A DNA stretch of 64,000 bases from Ampelocalamus luodianensis (Eukaryota > Streptophyta > Magnoliopsida > Poales > Poaceae), in the NCBI GenBank assembly GCA_036346255.1, contig CM070624.1, forward strand, positions 19,252,626-19,316,625, in the 5' to 3' direction. Position 1 is the first letter of the stretch. The number at the start of each line of letters is the position of its first letter. The position numbers and the translations under genes are program-made. Positions 35,235 to 47,830 of this stretch are shown here, piece after piece. The notes beneath the pieces were generated by a model. The model made no database searches. It worked only from the letters and a program-made list of their open reading frames with translations, and was not told the origin of the DNA.

Positions 35235-36503
35235 TGTTAGATAATCTTTGTATCCGTTTCATGTTTAGGTGTGGTATCCGGTAGGAGTCCATGTGTTGGT
35301 GTGGTATCCGAGTCCGAGTCAGAGTTTGTGAACTCAGCCTTTATAAAGCAGGGTCTTGTGAGTTAAGTTGTAGCGAGAAAGTTATAGCTAAGTAATAGAA
35401 GAGAGGAAAGAAAAGCTGCAGTGCAGCAGGAAATCGTTTTCTTGTTTTTCGGTCGTGTGTTCATCTTTGATCGGTTTCGCCAAGCGGAGTCTCCTGAGTT
35501 GTTCCAACAATTGGTATCGAGCTCTAGGTTGAAACCTAGCTGCTTTGCCGGGAGGGTGATCTCGACTCGGGGTGGCATATACGGCGGAGTGCGCGCACGG
35601 CGGATCCGGCAGCGCATCGAGAGCGCCGCGGGCGCTGGCGGCGAACCGATGCAGCATGCGGTGCATGCGGCCGTGGCGAGAGAGCCGAGTTTTGATTTGT
35701 GCCTAAGATTATGTCGCGTTCTCGGAAGTTGTGTCACCGTTGGCGAAACGCGTCTATGTGCGCAAGGATCGAGATGGCATTGGCGGCTATCTATGGAGAC
35801 ATCTCGGAGAAACGCTCTTCCTCTTGGTCGAAAAAGAGACGGCCATAGCTGTGTGAAAGACGTTGAAGACGATGATGCATCTTGCCGCTGATCATCGAAA
35901 GGTGAAGGCGAGGGATGTTGAGAAGATGTGTTATCGTCCTGAGTCAAGTCCGTGTGTTACTCAAGTTGAAGTCGTGACCAACTTGAAGTTGAATACGAGT
36001 TGGGGCGCAAGTCGTAGTTGAGACCGACTGCCTCAATGAGTAAGAATCCAAGACGTGTTCAAGTTGTGCCACCGTCTTCGGACAAGTAAGTGTGAGCCAA
36101 GTTGAAGTCGAGTCCAACTTGGAGCCCAAGACGTGTTTGAGTTGTGCCACCGTCTTCAGCCAAGTGTGTGGGAGCCATGTTGAAGTTGTGTCCAATTGGC
36201 AGCACACAAAATATAAGTAAGTATACAAAGATTAGGGAGTGATTGTTAGATAATCTTTGTATCCGTTTCATGTTTAGGTGTGGTATCTGAGTAGGATCCG
36301 AGTCCAAGTCAGAGTTTGTGAACTCAGCCTTTATAAGGCAGGGTCTTGTGAGTTAAGTTGTAACGCGAGAAAGCTATAGCTAAGTAATAGAAGAGAGGAA
36401 AGAAAAGCTGCAGTGCAGCAGGAAATCGTTTTCTTGTTTTTCAGTGCGTGTGTTCATCTTTGATCGGTTTCGCCAAGCGGAGTCTCCTGGAGTTGTTCCA
36501 ACA
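35235..36503 (+). mobile_element. TRIM-like miniature LTR retroelement
   Basis: A 1.27-kb unit with two LTRs, 35235-35509 (275 bp) and 36244-36503 (260 bp), both TGTTAGATAATC...TTCCAACA. It is flanked by the perfect 5-bp duplication GTCAA (35230-35234 and 36504-36508). Primer-binding site TTGGTATCGAGCTC follows the left LTR and a purine-rich AGATTAGGGAGTG precedes the right. The 734-bp interior codes for nothing recognisable and holds a reiterated GTTGAAGTCG / GTGCCACCGTCTTC motif. It sits in the kinesin intron between exons 13 and 14, in the same orientation. Confidence 0.92.
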
Positions 36504-38015
36504 GTCAAGAATGCCCACATAGCTAATTACTTGTTTACTCTTCTTGTAATATAGGTGGTCAGGCAAAGACATTGATGTTTGCGCATGTGAATCCTGAAGC
36601 AGATGCTTTTGGTGAAACAATGAGCACTCTCAAGTTTGCCGAGCGTGTAGCCACAATAGAACTTGGTGCAGCTCGTGTTAATAAGGAAGCTGGGCAGGTC
36701 AAAGACCTGAAGGAAGAGGTATGATTATGACATTGTGTTGTTGAAACGTAGCAGGCATTGGAACTTTGTTTTCATTACTCATGTTATGTGTCTTTGTAGA
36801 TTGCTAAACTAAAATTGGCATTAGACGATAAGGAACGTGAAACAGCACAGCTAAAAGATGTTGCTAACCGTGTGGTCTCTGAGATGAGAAATGCAAGAAC
36901 GAGATCACCTCTAACCACCAGCTTGTCCTTGAAGCCTGAAGCTGGTCAAGATTCTAGTGTTGACACTTGTACAAGTGAGGTATTTTGCTTTGGACCTCCC
37001 TGAAAGCTCATTCAACTTGTTTTTTTTTACAACAGTATTATGTTCATCTATTGAAATTAGCTTCTTGCAAGTTACAACGCATAACACATTACTCACTTAT
37101 CTTAACCATATGGCTTCTTTCTCATAGAAATGTCCTAAAGATATGTCTGGTTCCATTGGCAGATCAGAAGCTCATCATCTGGAAAACAGAGGTTTCGCTC
37201 TCCATTATCAGTGAGAGAGTTGGATGGCAAGTCACCTGTCATCAACAGGGAATTATACCCGAGTGCGCGGAAGTTTAAGACTCCATCTCCTCCAGTAAGA
37301 AGTTCATTGTCTGCCGAGAAAGTTGGCATCGCCAAAAGTGTGGAGAAAACCGAAAGCATCTACTGTACGCCTATATCAAGGATTGAAGTGCCTGCAAAAG
37401 TACTGAACAGCAGCTCTAGGAACACGCCTTCATCCGTTCTGACAGCTCAAAGTTTACGGAAATTCCGAGACTCGGAAGAAAACAGAAGCACAAGACCATC
37501 TGTTCGAGAAAGCATGACAAAGAACAGGTCTGACAGTGCGACAAAGGCTCGAAAAGAGGAGCAAACGGCAATCAAATACACAGGTGCTAGAGTGAGCACG
37601 AAGAATTCATCCGAAAAGGAAAACGAGTCTGTGAACAGCGAGCCCACCTTCCATTTGAACCGAAAGGCCAAGAAGTTCCCGCCACAAGCAACAAGACAGT
37701 CCCAAAGCATCGACCTTGGGTACGAGTACGACTCTTCAGCTGTTTTCTTACCTGGTAGTGGTAGTTGCACTGCTTATCTTTCAGGTTTCTTCTACTTGCC
37801 AATGCACATGTGAGTTTGCTAACAGAGGCGTTTTTGGCATTGTCAGGGCCTCGGTCCGGGAGACGGAGCCTCTGACTGAAGGAAGCATCGCCGGAACTGG
37901 CCGCCTTACACCAAAGAACCAACATCCCTTGCCGGAGACCCGGCGCAGCGTCTCTCTGCCCCGCGGAAGATTGCTCTTGTGTGAATCTAGCTTCGTTAGG
38001 AATTATATTCTTTGA

Positions 38016-38630
38016 TTCGATGATGCATCGTTTCGTGAATGTGATAATCCTGTGGTCCGACCGATCTGCAGGCTCTACGGCTGGTAGAAACCTGCTGAGG
38101 ATCACATCGTTCGTTCACTTCTTTTTTTTACGAAGTTGCTGTGTTTGTTTTCAACAAGGACGTGACTATCGCTCGGACATATGGCCCGAGCGCTAGCGTC
38201 ATACGCTGCTGCATACAACATTCCAGCACATTTGTTGCAACATCTCATAACAAAGCGTGCAACAAAAAGGGTAAAAAAAATCCCAACATGAACTTCAACA
38301 TTTTTAGGGCACATGCACACCTGGAACAAAATTCATCCTACAGTATTCAAAAAAATTCTGAAAAAAATCTCATTCTCAATCATTTATTACTATAATACTA
38401 AAAGAAACAGTCCCCAACATCTCAAATCACCAGTTGCAATAAAAAAAAATTTATAACTGCAACATGTAACATTTTTTAAGACACATGCAACACCTGCAAC
38501 TCGCCGGCATCGCCCTCAACGACGGCGTTGACGCGCTCGGCTTTAAGCTCCAGACAACATGGCAACCGCGACGGTGCCGTGGGCCTTGCGAGGGGCACCG
38601 GAGAGGGGGCGGCGTGAGGGGCTCGTCGAC
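38016..38630. other. Kinesin 3' flank, no gene seen
   Basis: AT-rich first, with CAACATTT-like words, turning GC-rich after about 38500. No coding feature is supported. Confidence 0.5.
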
Positions 38631-38836
38631 GCCGCGAGGTGGAGCTCAGGCTCGGGGATGGCCGTGGGGGCTCAAGGGGGCGGGGTCAACGGCGCCGTGA
38701 GGTGGAGCTCGGGGGTGACCGAGGGGCCCTGAGGGGGGCGGGGTTCCTAGCGCCGTGAGGTGGAGGGACAGGGGTGGCCAAGGCAGAGTTCGGGAGTGGC
38801 CGAGGGGAGCGGGGTCGCCGGCACCGCGAGGTGGTT
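38631..38836. repeat. GC-rich minisatellite, about 60-bp unit
   Basis: The landmark GCCG(C/T)GAGGTGGA recurs at about 38631, 38692 and 38751, with a fourth partial copy at 38823. Units of 59-72 bp also share GGGGTGGCC- and GGGGCGGGGT-like words. It abuts the LTR unit starting at 38838. Confidence 0.75.
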
Positions 38837-38837
38837 T

Positions 38838-41800
38838 TGCCAGACCCAAATTTCGCAAATCCAAATCCTCTGTGAAAATACTGTGCTATTTCTTGGATCA
38901 GTAGATAGTACTCACAGGCACATTGCTGAATCATTTCATACATGACGTGAACTAAACCATTCGGATATATTACAAACATAAGAATGACATAGACCGCATC
39001 AGATCGAGTTTCAAAAAAAGGGCCGAATAAGCCAAATTGATTACATTACAAAAGTAGCAGAAACAACATCGGAAGCAAAAGGGTGGGGCACATCTCTCCA
39101 CAGGCAAGCGACTGGGGTAGCCTGTGTACGACCGATATTAACCAATAACTTGGATAATATAGGTTTTACGCAAATCCGAGCCAAGCGAGTTAGGCGGGGC
39201 AAGACCTGACTACTCTTCATCATCCTTGACCATCGACTTGGGATCCTCATAATACGCGTAGTCTCCATGATCCGTAGGGTCTAAAGGGTTTGGGAAAGAG
39301 AGAGAATAAGCACAACTTTCGTGCTCGCGAGCCAACACACAAGATGCAATATTATACATGCAAGGCTTAACAAGGGTGGCTTGGGTTCTTTTATTTGCTA
39401 AAACAATATTTTTCAATTATCATAATTAGAAATTCCCATCACTTAGTATTTTAACCAAATTGCATTTTTATTAAAGAGAGTAAGTGCAATATTAAATACA
39501 GCGAAGGTTACCTCCACCTTATGCTTAATTTGATTGGAGCTATCTCCATTTATTAATACCACTAGGTATAATGACTCAGGAAAAATCCAATCTCCGGGCT
39601 AGGTGAGCCTGCCATATTTTCATTCCACCCACTAAGGTTTTTGAAATAGAACTAACTTAAGTTAAGTTCCCATGTTCGCCTATGACCATAGGCACGACTA
39701 TTTAAACAGTTTATAAATCCGTAGAGATTGTACACTTTATCCACAAGAGATAATCAACTAGTTGCCCCACATGATTTCTTGATCATGTAGTTGAGAGATC
39801 ATCACAGTAACTTTTCAAATTATCTCGCCCCTCCTGTCATCTCACCCATATGGGTTGCTCCCATTTGCGGTGGGTCCCATAAGTTGTGCGGGATGTTCAC
39901 CACAACGCTAGCGTAGCTGGATTACCCCACAACGTCTAGCGTAGCTGGCAACTTTACCTTGCATCGGTGTACCATTCAAGCCAAGGCTTGCACTGCCTCA
40001 TACCCCTCCAGCGAGATGACTTCCAGAGATCAATAAATTTACTAAGCCAAGTTGTACTTTATAGGCTTATGGTTGTACTTGTTTTACAATGGGAGGTTAT
40101 GCCAAGATTAAGTCCTTAATCCATCCAGGCGGTTCATACCACATTCCACACATTCTCGTGCTACGTCAACACCCACCACCTTACCATCCATCCAGATGTG
40201 GTAATAGCAAGTTTTATGGCTTTGGGGGAACAAAATACATTGTCTCAACATCCCAGTCATTTACCCACAATGACTGCCTAATTCCATTTTCATGATTAAA
40301 AGATGATGATTGGGGCATTTAATGTCCCGGTACTTAAGCAAGACTAGTATATCGTTTAAATACAACATATACTAGTAATTACCACATAGTTACCAGGGTG
40401 ACATGGAATAATGGATTCAATTATCAAAGGATGGTATAATAATTAATTAGTCATCAAGTGGGTATTTAACTACCTTAAGTTTTAACATACATTTGCTAAA
40501 AGAATTAAAACATGCATTTTTGGAGACCTCTGACTTCTTCGAATTCTACGCGGACGAAAGTACCGAAAAAGAATAAACAGGCAAAGAGAACAAATAAATA
40601 TACAAGAAATAATAAATGAACTCTAAATCAAACAAGATCAGTGCCATTAGCAAGATCTTGAAATTACAAAATTTAGAAACAAGTTTCATATTTTTTTTTT
40701 GGGGCTAAAAAGAGGGAGAAATAAATATTTGAAGTTTTACTTTGGAAATGAAATTAAATAAGAAAAACAAAAACAAAAAAAGGGAAAAGGGAAAGGGCTG
40801 TCGGTGGCCCACGATGCTGCATTTTGGGCCCAGCCCAATGCCTGGCCGAAGCCCATACGCACGGCCCAAGGCCATGGGGCTTTGGCTGCCCCCAAAACCG
40901 CAGAGGGGGGGAGCTCTCAGCCTGATTGAAAAAGGGAGAGGGGAGATGAGAGGGGCGCGCACGGGGAGAAGAAGGAGCCCGGGGCATGCCGCGGCGCAGA
41001 GGAGGTTCGCGGCGGTGGTGAGACTAAGGGTGGCGGTGGTGAGACTAAGGGTGGCGGCAAAAATTGGAGGTGACTTTTTTTCTTTTCTTCGGCTCCTCCG
41101 CTCGGTTCTCTTGCTCGAGGAAGAAGGGGACAAGTGGGGAGGGCAAGGGGAGGTGGGGGAGGGCTTGAGGACCACTGGAGGCACATCGTGACGCGGTGGG
41201 TAGGTGAAGCTCACGAGCGCCGATTTCGGCAATGAGGCGGTGCGGCCAGCAGGCGGCGGTGGGTTCTTTTGGGAGACTTCTTGGAGGAGAGCGGAGAAGG
41301 GGTCAAGAGGAGGAGGTAGGGGCTCTTCTTATAGCCGGCGAGGAGCCATTAGAGCTCGGGTGGTGCGGGGAACTCGCGTGGTCCCGAGGAGCGGTATGGG
41401 AGCTCTGGCGGCGGGGCGAGCAGTGGCGACAACAGCGAGGGCGATCACGGTGAGGCGGCGGTGGGCGGCGCGAGCTTTAGGTGATGCGGGCACCGCGGCG
41501 GCGCTCGGCATGCGGACACACGGCTCGGGCGGGCGCGAGGAGTCGCGGCTGGCGCGCGCGCGGTGATGGGACCGGCGAGGGCGGGCGGTGGAGGCGGCGT
41601 TGGTAGGCGACAAGATGGGTGGCGATCTTGATGCGGGTGCGCGGGCGGGCGGAGCGTGGACACGGCGAGGACGGCTCGGGGACACCCTTGGCTAGCACGA
41701 CTAGGGGAGAAGAAAGGGGGGGTAGGGGGAGGGCTCGGGCATGGGTGGAGCAAGAGGGGAGAAGAGATTCAAAACTGAGAAACAAAATTGAGGTTTGAAG

Positions 41801-41885
41801 TTGAGCTAGAAATTTTGAACTAGGAGCTTTGAACTTAACTAAAAGCTTCTGTTACTATTCATGGACTAAAAAGTTGAATGTTACA
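38838..41885 (-). mobile_element. Probable 3.0-kb solo LTR with perfect 5-bp duplication
   Basis: Starts TGCCAGACCC and ends GAATGTTACA, giving TG...CA termini, and is flanked by GGTTT on both sides (38833-38837 and 41886-41890). No polyprotein, primer-binding site or inner repeat is seen, so a solo LTR formed by recombination is the simplest reading. Minus orientation is likely, because relatives of this LTR type have their AT-rich 3' part at the left here and the GC-rich leader at the right (40900-41760). The open frames in the GC-rich part are composition artefacts. Confidence 0.72.
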
Positions 41886-41890
41886 GGTTT

Positions 41891-44640
41891 GCACTCAAAC
41901 ACTCCTGTACATCGACTCCATCCTGCGCACCTGCAAGCAAAACCCAAAAAAATCACCAAAAAGAAACGGAACAAAATCGAAGGGAGAAAGAAGAGGCCAA
42001 GAGGAGAACACGTCGGTTGGCTGACTCCTGGACCTCCTCGGCGGTGGGGAAGAAGGGGTCCTTCTCCCAGCGGTCGAATGACGTGGCCATCTCGCGCTAC
42101 AGTGCGTGCCAAACGGAGCCAAGAATCGGAGGGAGGAAGAAGAAATTCATGGAGGAGCGAGCGAGATGCAGACATAAAGGAGGCGCAAGAAGGCAAAGGC
42201 AATAAAGCAACAACGAAATGAATGGCTAGTAGTAGCTCAGCGAAACAAATGGCCAGTAGTAGCTCGTGGGGAAAAAAGGGAAATGAATACAAGTAACGCG
42301 TCCAATTTTTTAATTTGCTTCGTGCGTATGTATACTATCGTTTACCTTTCGACAAACCTCACGCCCTTAGTACAATGTAAAGTTGTAGTAGCAGTTGTCA
42401 TTATATCAGTCTATTTGGCAACTTTCGACTGGGTTGTATGCACGTATGGCTGAAGGGTTAAACAGTTGAGCTGAAGAACTTTGTTGTTTAACAGTCTGTC
42501 TTTTAGGTATGCTACTGCTCTTACGAGTTAGGAAATGTCTTAAATGCATTGAGATAAATGATAACTTATTTGATGCCATTTGAAAGGACATTAGGAGTTG
42601 ATTTTATTTATTTGTTAGCATATTCGCATAGAAATATAAATTTAAGCATTAAATGTACTACATTTTAATTTCAAAGTATGAAATACATAACGTTACATAG
42701 GATCCATGCTTTGAACTTCCACATACTATTCATATGAAATCTACCAAAATTTCATTGCAAATTTCAGAATTAGCATATAAATTGCAAATTAAATTTCATT
42801 TCAACAACAATCAAATTTGCATACAAGTAATATTAACGATAATTAACAAAAATCATCATATCACACTATACAAGTAATCAATTCCATGATTACGCAAGTA
42901 ATTCATCTACATCAAGAAAAACATAAAAAAAGAAAAAACTAGATCTACAGTGAAGCGGCGATTGGAGCTAAGGGAGAAGGGTCGCGACAGGCGGCATCGG
43001 CGATGCGAGCGAAGGCGGCGTGTTAGGCGAGAAGGAGTCTGCGCGGCTGCTGCCGATGGAGGTCGGCGGCACGGTCTAGGAAGCGGGGCGAGAGGGTGGC
43101 GCCGATGGTCGGAGCGGGGAGGCGGTCGAGGCGAAGGGCGAGGTGGCGAAGAAAACGATTCAACGCGAGAGGATGGAGGTGGTGGCGTTGGCGAAGATGG
43201 CAAAGGCGGTCCAACACGGAGGACGGAGGTGGCGGCGTCGGCGGGCGATGGAGACCGGGTGGAGGTGGCGAGAGAGGCGGGCGAAGCGGGGAGAGGCGGC
43301 GGAGGCGGATGGCGCCGGAGGTCGCCGTCGGCAGCGAAGCGGCGTAGCGGCGACACAGGCGGACACGGCAGGGGCGTTAACCCTAGCGTTGCTGCTCCGT
43401 TCGTTTGTGTGGCACGCCGATGGGGAGAATGTGGTGACAGAGAGGTAGGATTGGGTATTTATACCTGGTACAAATGGCGTAATTTTCGTCAAACTCTAGT
43501 ACAAACACAGAACTCCAACCCGCAAAAGTCGTGGAAAGCTACCCCATGCTGGCTTTCGGCTTCTCCCCATGAGAAAGCTTACTACTTGAGATGACTTTTG
43601 GCTTCTACAAAGCAAAAGCCGGTTGAGAAGCCGTCCAAACGGGCCTATATTGGGACTATATGTTATGCAATGGTGATTGTGAATTCGAAATCAAAGCTTG
43701 TTTTTCACGTTTGTGAAGGCATGTTTCTCAGTTTTATTTACGAATTTAGACTTCTACTATAGGGAATTGAATTTGTTTAAATTACTATTTTCATGATTTT
43801 TTTTGAAAAATTATCTAGAAAACGTTTTAAAACAAGTTTCTTTAGTAGACACTACTCTGGAACGCGAAATTTCCGCATTCTTGCAGGAATTAAATTGTTT
43901 CGTATGAAATTCCTACGTTCCAAATGGGACCATGTAGATGAAAATTTTCCTTTCCATAAGTTTAGACCCGTTTGGAACATGGGAATTTCACATAAATTTG
44001 CAAGAAACCCGGTTAAAATTTCGCATTTCAAGCGGTATCCAAGGAAGCGTTAACGTCATACATGCAGTGCTATCACCCGGGAGGCCGGGAATGCTACTCA
44101 TTTTCCACACACACAAATCGGACTATGGAGGAGGCGGTGAAACATTTGCAAATTTCAAAAATTCGAGTTCAGTTTGAGTTTGAGTTTGGATTTCCAAATC
44201 CCAGCAAAATTCAGCAAAATCCTTCAATCCCCGCTTTCCCTTCCACCCAAGTCGTCTCCCTCCCCTCCCCGGGAATGCCTTCGCCCAAGCCCGCTTCCTC
44301 CCTGTTCAACCCCTACACGCGCGTCGTCCGAACGCGCGCGCCAGCGACCTCGGCGCCGCCCATCTGAGCCGCACGGTGCGTCGTCACCCCACCGTGCCAC
44401 CTCCCGTGATGAACCCGAAGGTCCGATTGTTGGCCCGATCTTTCGATGAGAGCGATAAATTCGGTAGGTGTCGCTCAACTCTCACGATCCTGGCTACGAA
44501 CACGCAAGGCTCGAAACCACGCATCGCCGAAGCGCTCGACAAGTCGTTATCAACCGTGCGATTACGGTTGACACGATCACGAAGATCGATTCACGCATAC
44601 AGAAGAAGCATGCAAGAACAAGGTAAATAAGCAATCTAAA
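41891..44640. other. Intergenic, possible MITE ends
   Basis: No gene is supported. 42900-43440 is GC-rich with long spurious frames. Around 43540-43640 the words GGCTTCTCCCCATGAGAAGC-like and AAGCCGTCCAAACGGGCC recall hAT-type ends. CCTACGTTCCAAATGGG (43911-43927) and CCCGTTTGGAACATGGG (43967-43983) are imperfect inverted copies, perhaps neighbouring MITE termini. None has confirmed borders. Confidence 0.35.
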
Positions 44641-47600
44641 ATTGCGAATAGGAATTGAATGTATTGATAGGTGGGGTTCCGAAGAACAATATCGCTGTTG
44701 ATCTCGCCGACCAAGAGAACAAAGTAGAAAGTAGCAAAGCTAAACTTTAATCAACAAAACGCCAGAACAAAGGCGGCGGCCACTATCTATAGGAGGAAGA
44801 GGGAGGGGGCGGTGGTACTGTTTACACATGAATAGTGCTATATGAACAGTACCACGAAACCCTAGGGGGCAGCTATATGGGCCATATGGGCCAATGTGAC
44901 CAAAACAGCCCATTCGTTACATAACCTATGGGCCAACAATTGGTGACGCAGCACCATAGCATGTAAACGTAGCCCGACACGTATGAGTAGGAGCAGTAGA
45001 TGTAGCCTGGCATATATGTGTAGAGGCAGCTCGGTCCAACTAGAAAATATGGCAATGCAGTCGCCGAAAGTCCGATCGAAGATGTGGATGTAGCGTAGCG
45101 AGTCGAAGCAGTGGGTGCAGTCGAAGCAATGGATGCATCCTTAGGGTTGATGTCCTCATCATCCCGGCCTCGCTCCAGTGGGAGAACCCGACCACCTCCC
45201 CTCCCTCGCATTCAATGCGCGCGCGCGCCCCAAGCCGTAGCCCACGCCGGCGCCGCAACTCGCGACCGGCCATGCCACCTCGCTCGGCTCCGAGAGGAAG
45301 CGCGCAACCCGTCACCCCATGTGCGCCATGCCCTCTCGAACGATCCCGACCGCCACGTCACCGTCCGTGCGCGACCTCCACTTGCTCCACGCCTCCACCC
45401 AGCTATAAAGGTCGCCCCGGCCCGACCGTCTCAACCCACACCAAACCCTTCCCCCTCTCCACCCATCTTCATCCCCACAGCCGGCTAGGGCTGCCGCCGC
45501 CTCGGTTCACCCCAACCCGTAAGCCGATCCCACCCTTCCCTCTCCGGATCAACCCCATTCAAACACCCCGAGCCCTTCCCCCACCCCTCCGGCCCCAGAT
45601 CTGCCGGATCTTCACCGGCGCCGCCCTCTCACCCGCCGCCGCCACCCCCCAAAGCCGAGAAACCAACCCCAAAACACACCCCACGCAAAAACCCGAGGGT
45701 ATGAGACCACCTACCTGGGTGGAGCCCTCCCCCGCACCGCCTTCCCTCCGCTGGCTGCCATCGCGAAGCGCCGTCGGTGCATCGCCGGCCCATGCCGCGT
45801 CGCCGCCTCCCCCGCCCCGCGCGAGCAGCACCGAGGGGCGCTCCACAGCGCCCCCCCTCCCCTAAGACCTAACGGCCGCGGGCCTTAAGGCTGCGCGCGA
45901 GTGGGCCTCAGGCCGGTTCAGTCAAGTGGGCGTCGGCCCAGTGTTGTGGCCCAGCACTGTTTCTTTTAATTTAGCCCACACTATTCATTGCACAGTAATT
46001 TCATTTACTGTTCACCCGAAAAATCTAGTTACTGTTCATTATTTTAATTCAGCCCATGCACTGTTCAAACAGTAAAATAATTACTGTTCCCAACCCTGGA
46101 TTAGTGTTTAATTACTGTTTACTATTTAATTCATAAGTATGAACAGTAAATAGCCACTATTCATCGAAACCCTAAAATGACATTTTATACCCAGACTGAC
46201 CGTATCGAACCCATAAAGCCTATTCTTAGACCCGTTCAGTCATACCCAACTCCTGTCAAACCTTTTTGCCTCTTTAAGTTGTTTTCTTTCTTCTTTTTAT
46301 ATTTTTGTTGTACTTGGATTCGTGTCAGGCTCATTCCTTGTCGAGCCCAGTATTTAATTTCATTTTTTTTGTGTCTTACGCTAGATCTCGACACCGACGA
46401 GCCAGCCCAGGACATCACCGGATAGGACACAGAAGCAGCAGGACAGTTCGAAGACTACGAGCAAGAAGGCAAGTTGCATGCCTTGAACATATTGAACCTA
46501 TATTCCATATATTTTATATTATTACTTTCATTAGCATATTTTAGCCAATTATTTAAATAAGGATAAAGTACTTTGGAATGCCATGTTAAATAGTTAAAAA
46601 CCCTTCACTCCACATATCAAACCACCCATTCTTGTAAGCCATATTCACATTGACAAACCTAGTCCACATAAAATAATATAAATTATTCCACATTGTCATA
46701 CAAAATTCATTTCTAAATATTGTTAAGGAAGATTGGCTTTAGGCCAATAGGTTTTGGTGGTGAGTTGAGGATTGTCCAGGAAGTTGGACAATTCAATTAC
46801 TCGTTTAAAAGTGAGTCATCAGTGAGATCTGGAGGTGGACAGCCACGAGTTGGTGTTGGGCCATCGCCTCCTTTGGATGAGAGTAAGGACAAGAACCTTA
46901 TGCCAAGTAACAGATACAGAAAACCGCTCAACCACATGCGTGGTCATTCCTCCCTGGCTTAGTACACTGTTCATCCGATTGAATATCTACAGGATGTCAA
47001 CTGTTGCTTGTGTGATAGAACAGACGCGGAATGGGGGTGGGTCAGGGGTGGACCGTTTAGGGCACCCATTGAATTACAACAGATATGGGCCGTCGGACTC
47101 AGTGCGGATTCCACTATTGGCCGGTGGTCTCCCGAGCTGTATGGATGTAGACCTACCGTGTAGAGACTAGAAAGGTTGAGCAGTGAAAAGGCTTTGTTAT
47201 CTCAGCTTAGTCGCACGCTAACGTGTTGCGTGTATATTGCATGATGATCGAGCATGAGATATCTTGTGGGTAAAGTTGGGCAACTCTGCGAGTGAATAAT
47301 CAATGGTATTCGAATCGCCATGCTTAGGTTAATGAAGTGTGTTCATGGGTGATTCAATATACAAGGCATAAGTAGGCTTTACGGATGTTAATTGGTAATT
47401 TGGATGTTGAAAACCCTGTGATTATACTTATTATTGTTTCTTTTGTTTTAAATTATTATCTGACTTTTAAATTTAACTATTGCATTCCACATATACCTGT
47501 ATTAGTAAAACTGTAACCCTCCATTGATAATCCTAGCATGTAGTTAAATAGAATTTCCATGCAATTTGCTGAGTACGGTAGTTGTACTCATTCTTGCTAA

Positions 47601-47830
47601 ACATCAACAGAGGAGTGTTGGGAAGATTCGGTGACCTGACTTTCGGGAAGAAGCGTGGGGCGGTGGCGTCTCTGGTACTAGGGTCTCTTTTGCGCCAAGC
47701 TTGCACGTGGTTTCGGCTCTCTTTTGCTTTGTAATATATTACGTTTGGGTTTGGATGCGCTTAGCTTTCAAAATGGTCATTAAGCCTTAGCTTCTTGTAA
47801 TAAAAGTTCATATTTTGCTGTTATCGTTTG
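44641..47830 (+). repeat. Gypsy-LTR-like repeat DNA, plus orientation
   Basis: A GC-rich promoter-like part contains CTATAAAGG at about 45402. It is followed by an AT-rich part with about ten ACTGTTCA/ACTGTTTA words (45955-46160). After that come landmarks I associate with large grass gypsy LTRs, such as TTTGCTGAGTACGG with TTGTACTCATTCTTGCT (47566-47601), and the polyadenylation word AATAAAAG near 47800. Limits are approximate; no TG...CA pair or duplication was found. Similar landmarks appear inverted at 13260, 39330, 48450 and 49265. Confidence 0.5.

Larger units (their letters stand above)
19110..38015 (+). pseudogene. KIN14: CH-domain kinesin-14 (minus-end-type motor), probably disabled
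   Basis: About 17 exons: 19110-19200, 20115-20278, 20417-20560, 31821-32156, 32293-32361, 32544-32732, 33069-33150, 33222-33311, 33389 or 33400-33567, 33922-34028, 34238-34414, 34630-34793, 34940-35193, 36555-36718, 36800-36979, 37163-37719, 37847-38015. Roughly 1,030 residues. Domains: calponin-homology (about 40-165, with NGLVLCNVLNRVNPGAVPKV), coiled coil (about 320-388), motor (about 390-725) with P-loop GQTGSGKT and switch II DLAGSERVDKSEATGERL, then a basic Ser-rich tail. Plant kinesin-14s of this type link actin and microtubules. Lesions: in-frame TGA at 32694; one-base losses near 33397, 34383 and 34775 (the last in switch I NERSSRSHS); an apparent base loss at the 34414 junction; an uncertain frame in the last exon. 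A TRIM element sits between exons 13 and 14. The family call is firm; whether it is a pseudogene or consensus errors is open. Confidence 0.88.

Noticed and set aside
35421..35891. 156-codon frame within the TRIM-like element
   Set aside because: Spans the LTR and non-coding interior; no gag or polymerase motif.
42950..43594. 214-codon Arg/Gly-rich open frame
   Set aside because: GC bias; the opposite strand and other phases are equally open, and there is no domain or codon preference.
44376..44630. 84-codon frame beginning MRRHPTV
   Set aside because: Adjacent sequence looks like retroelement DNA and the translation has no recognisable domain.
45215..45865. 216-codon Pro/Arg-rich open frame
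   Set aside because: Lies in a GC-rich LTR leader; composition artefact.
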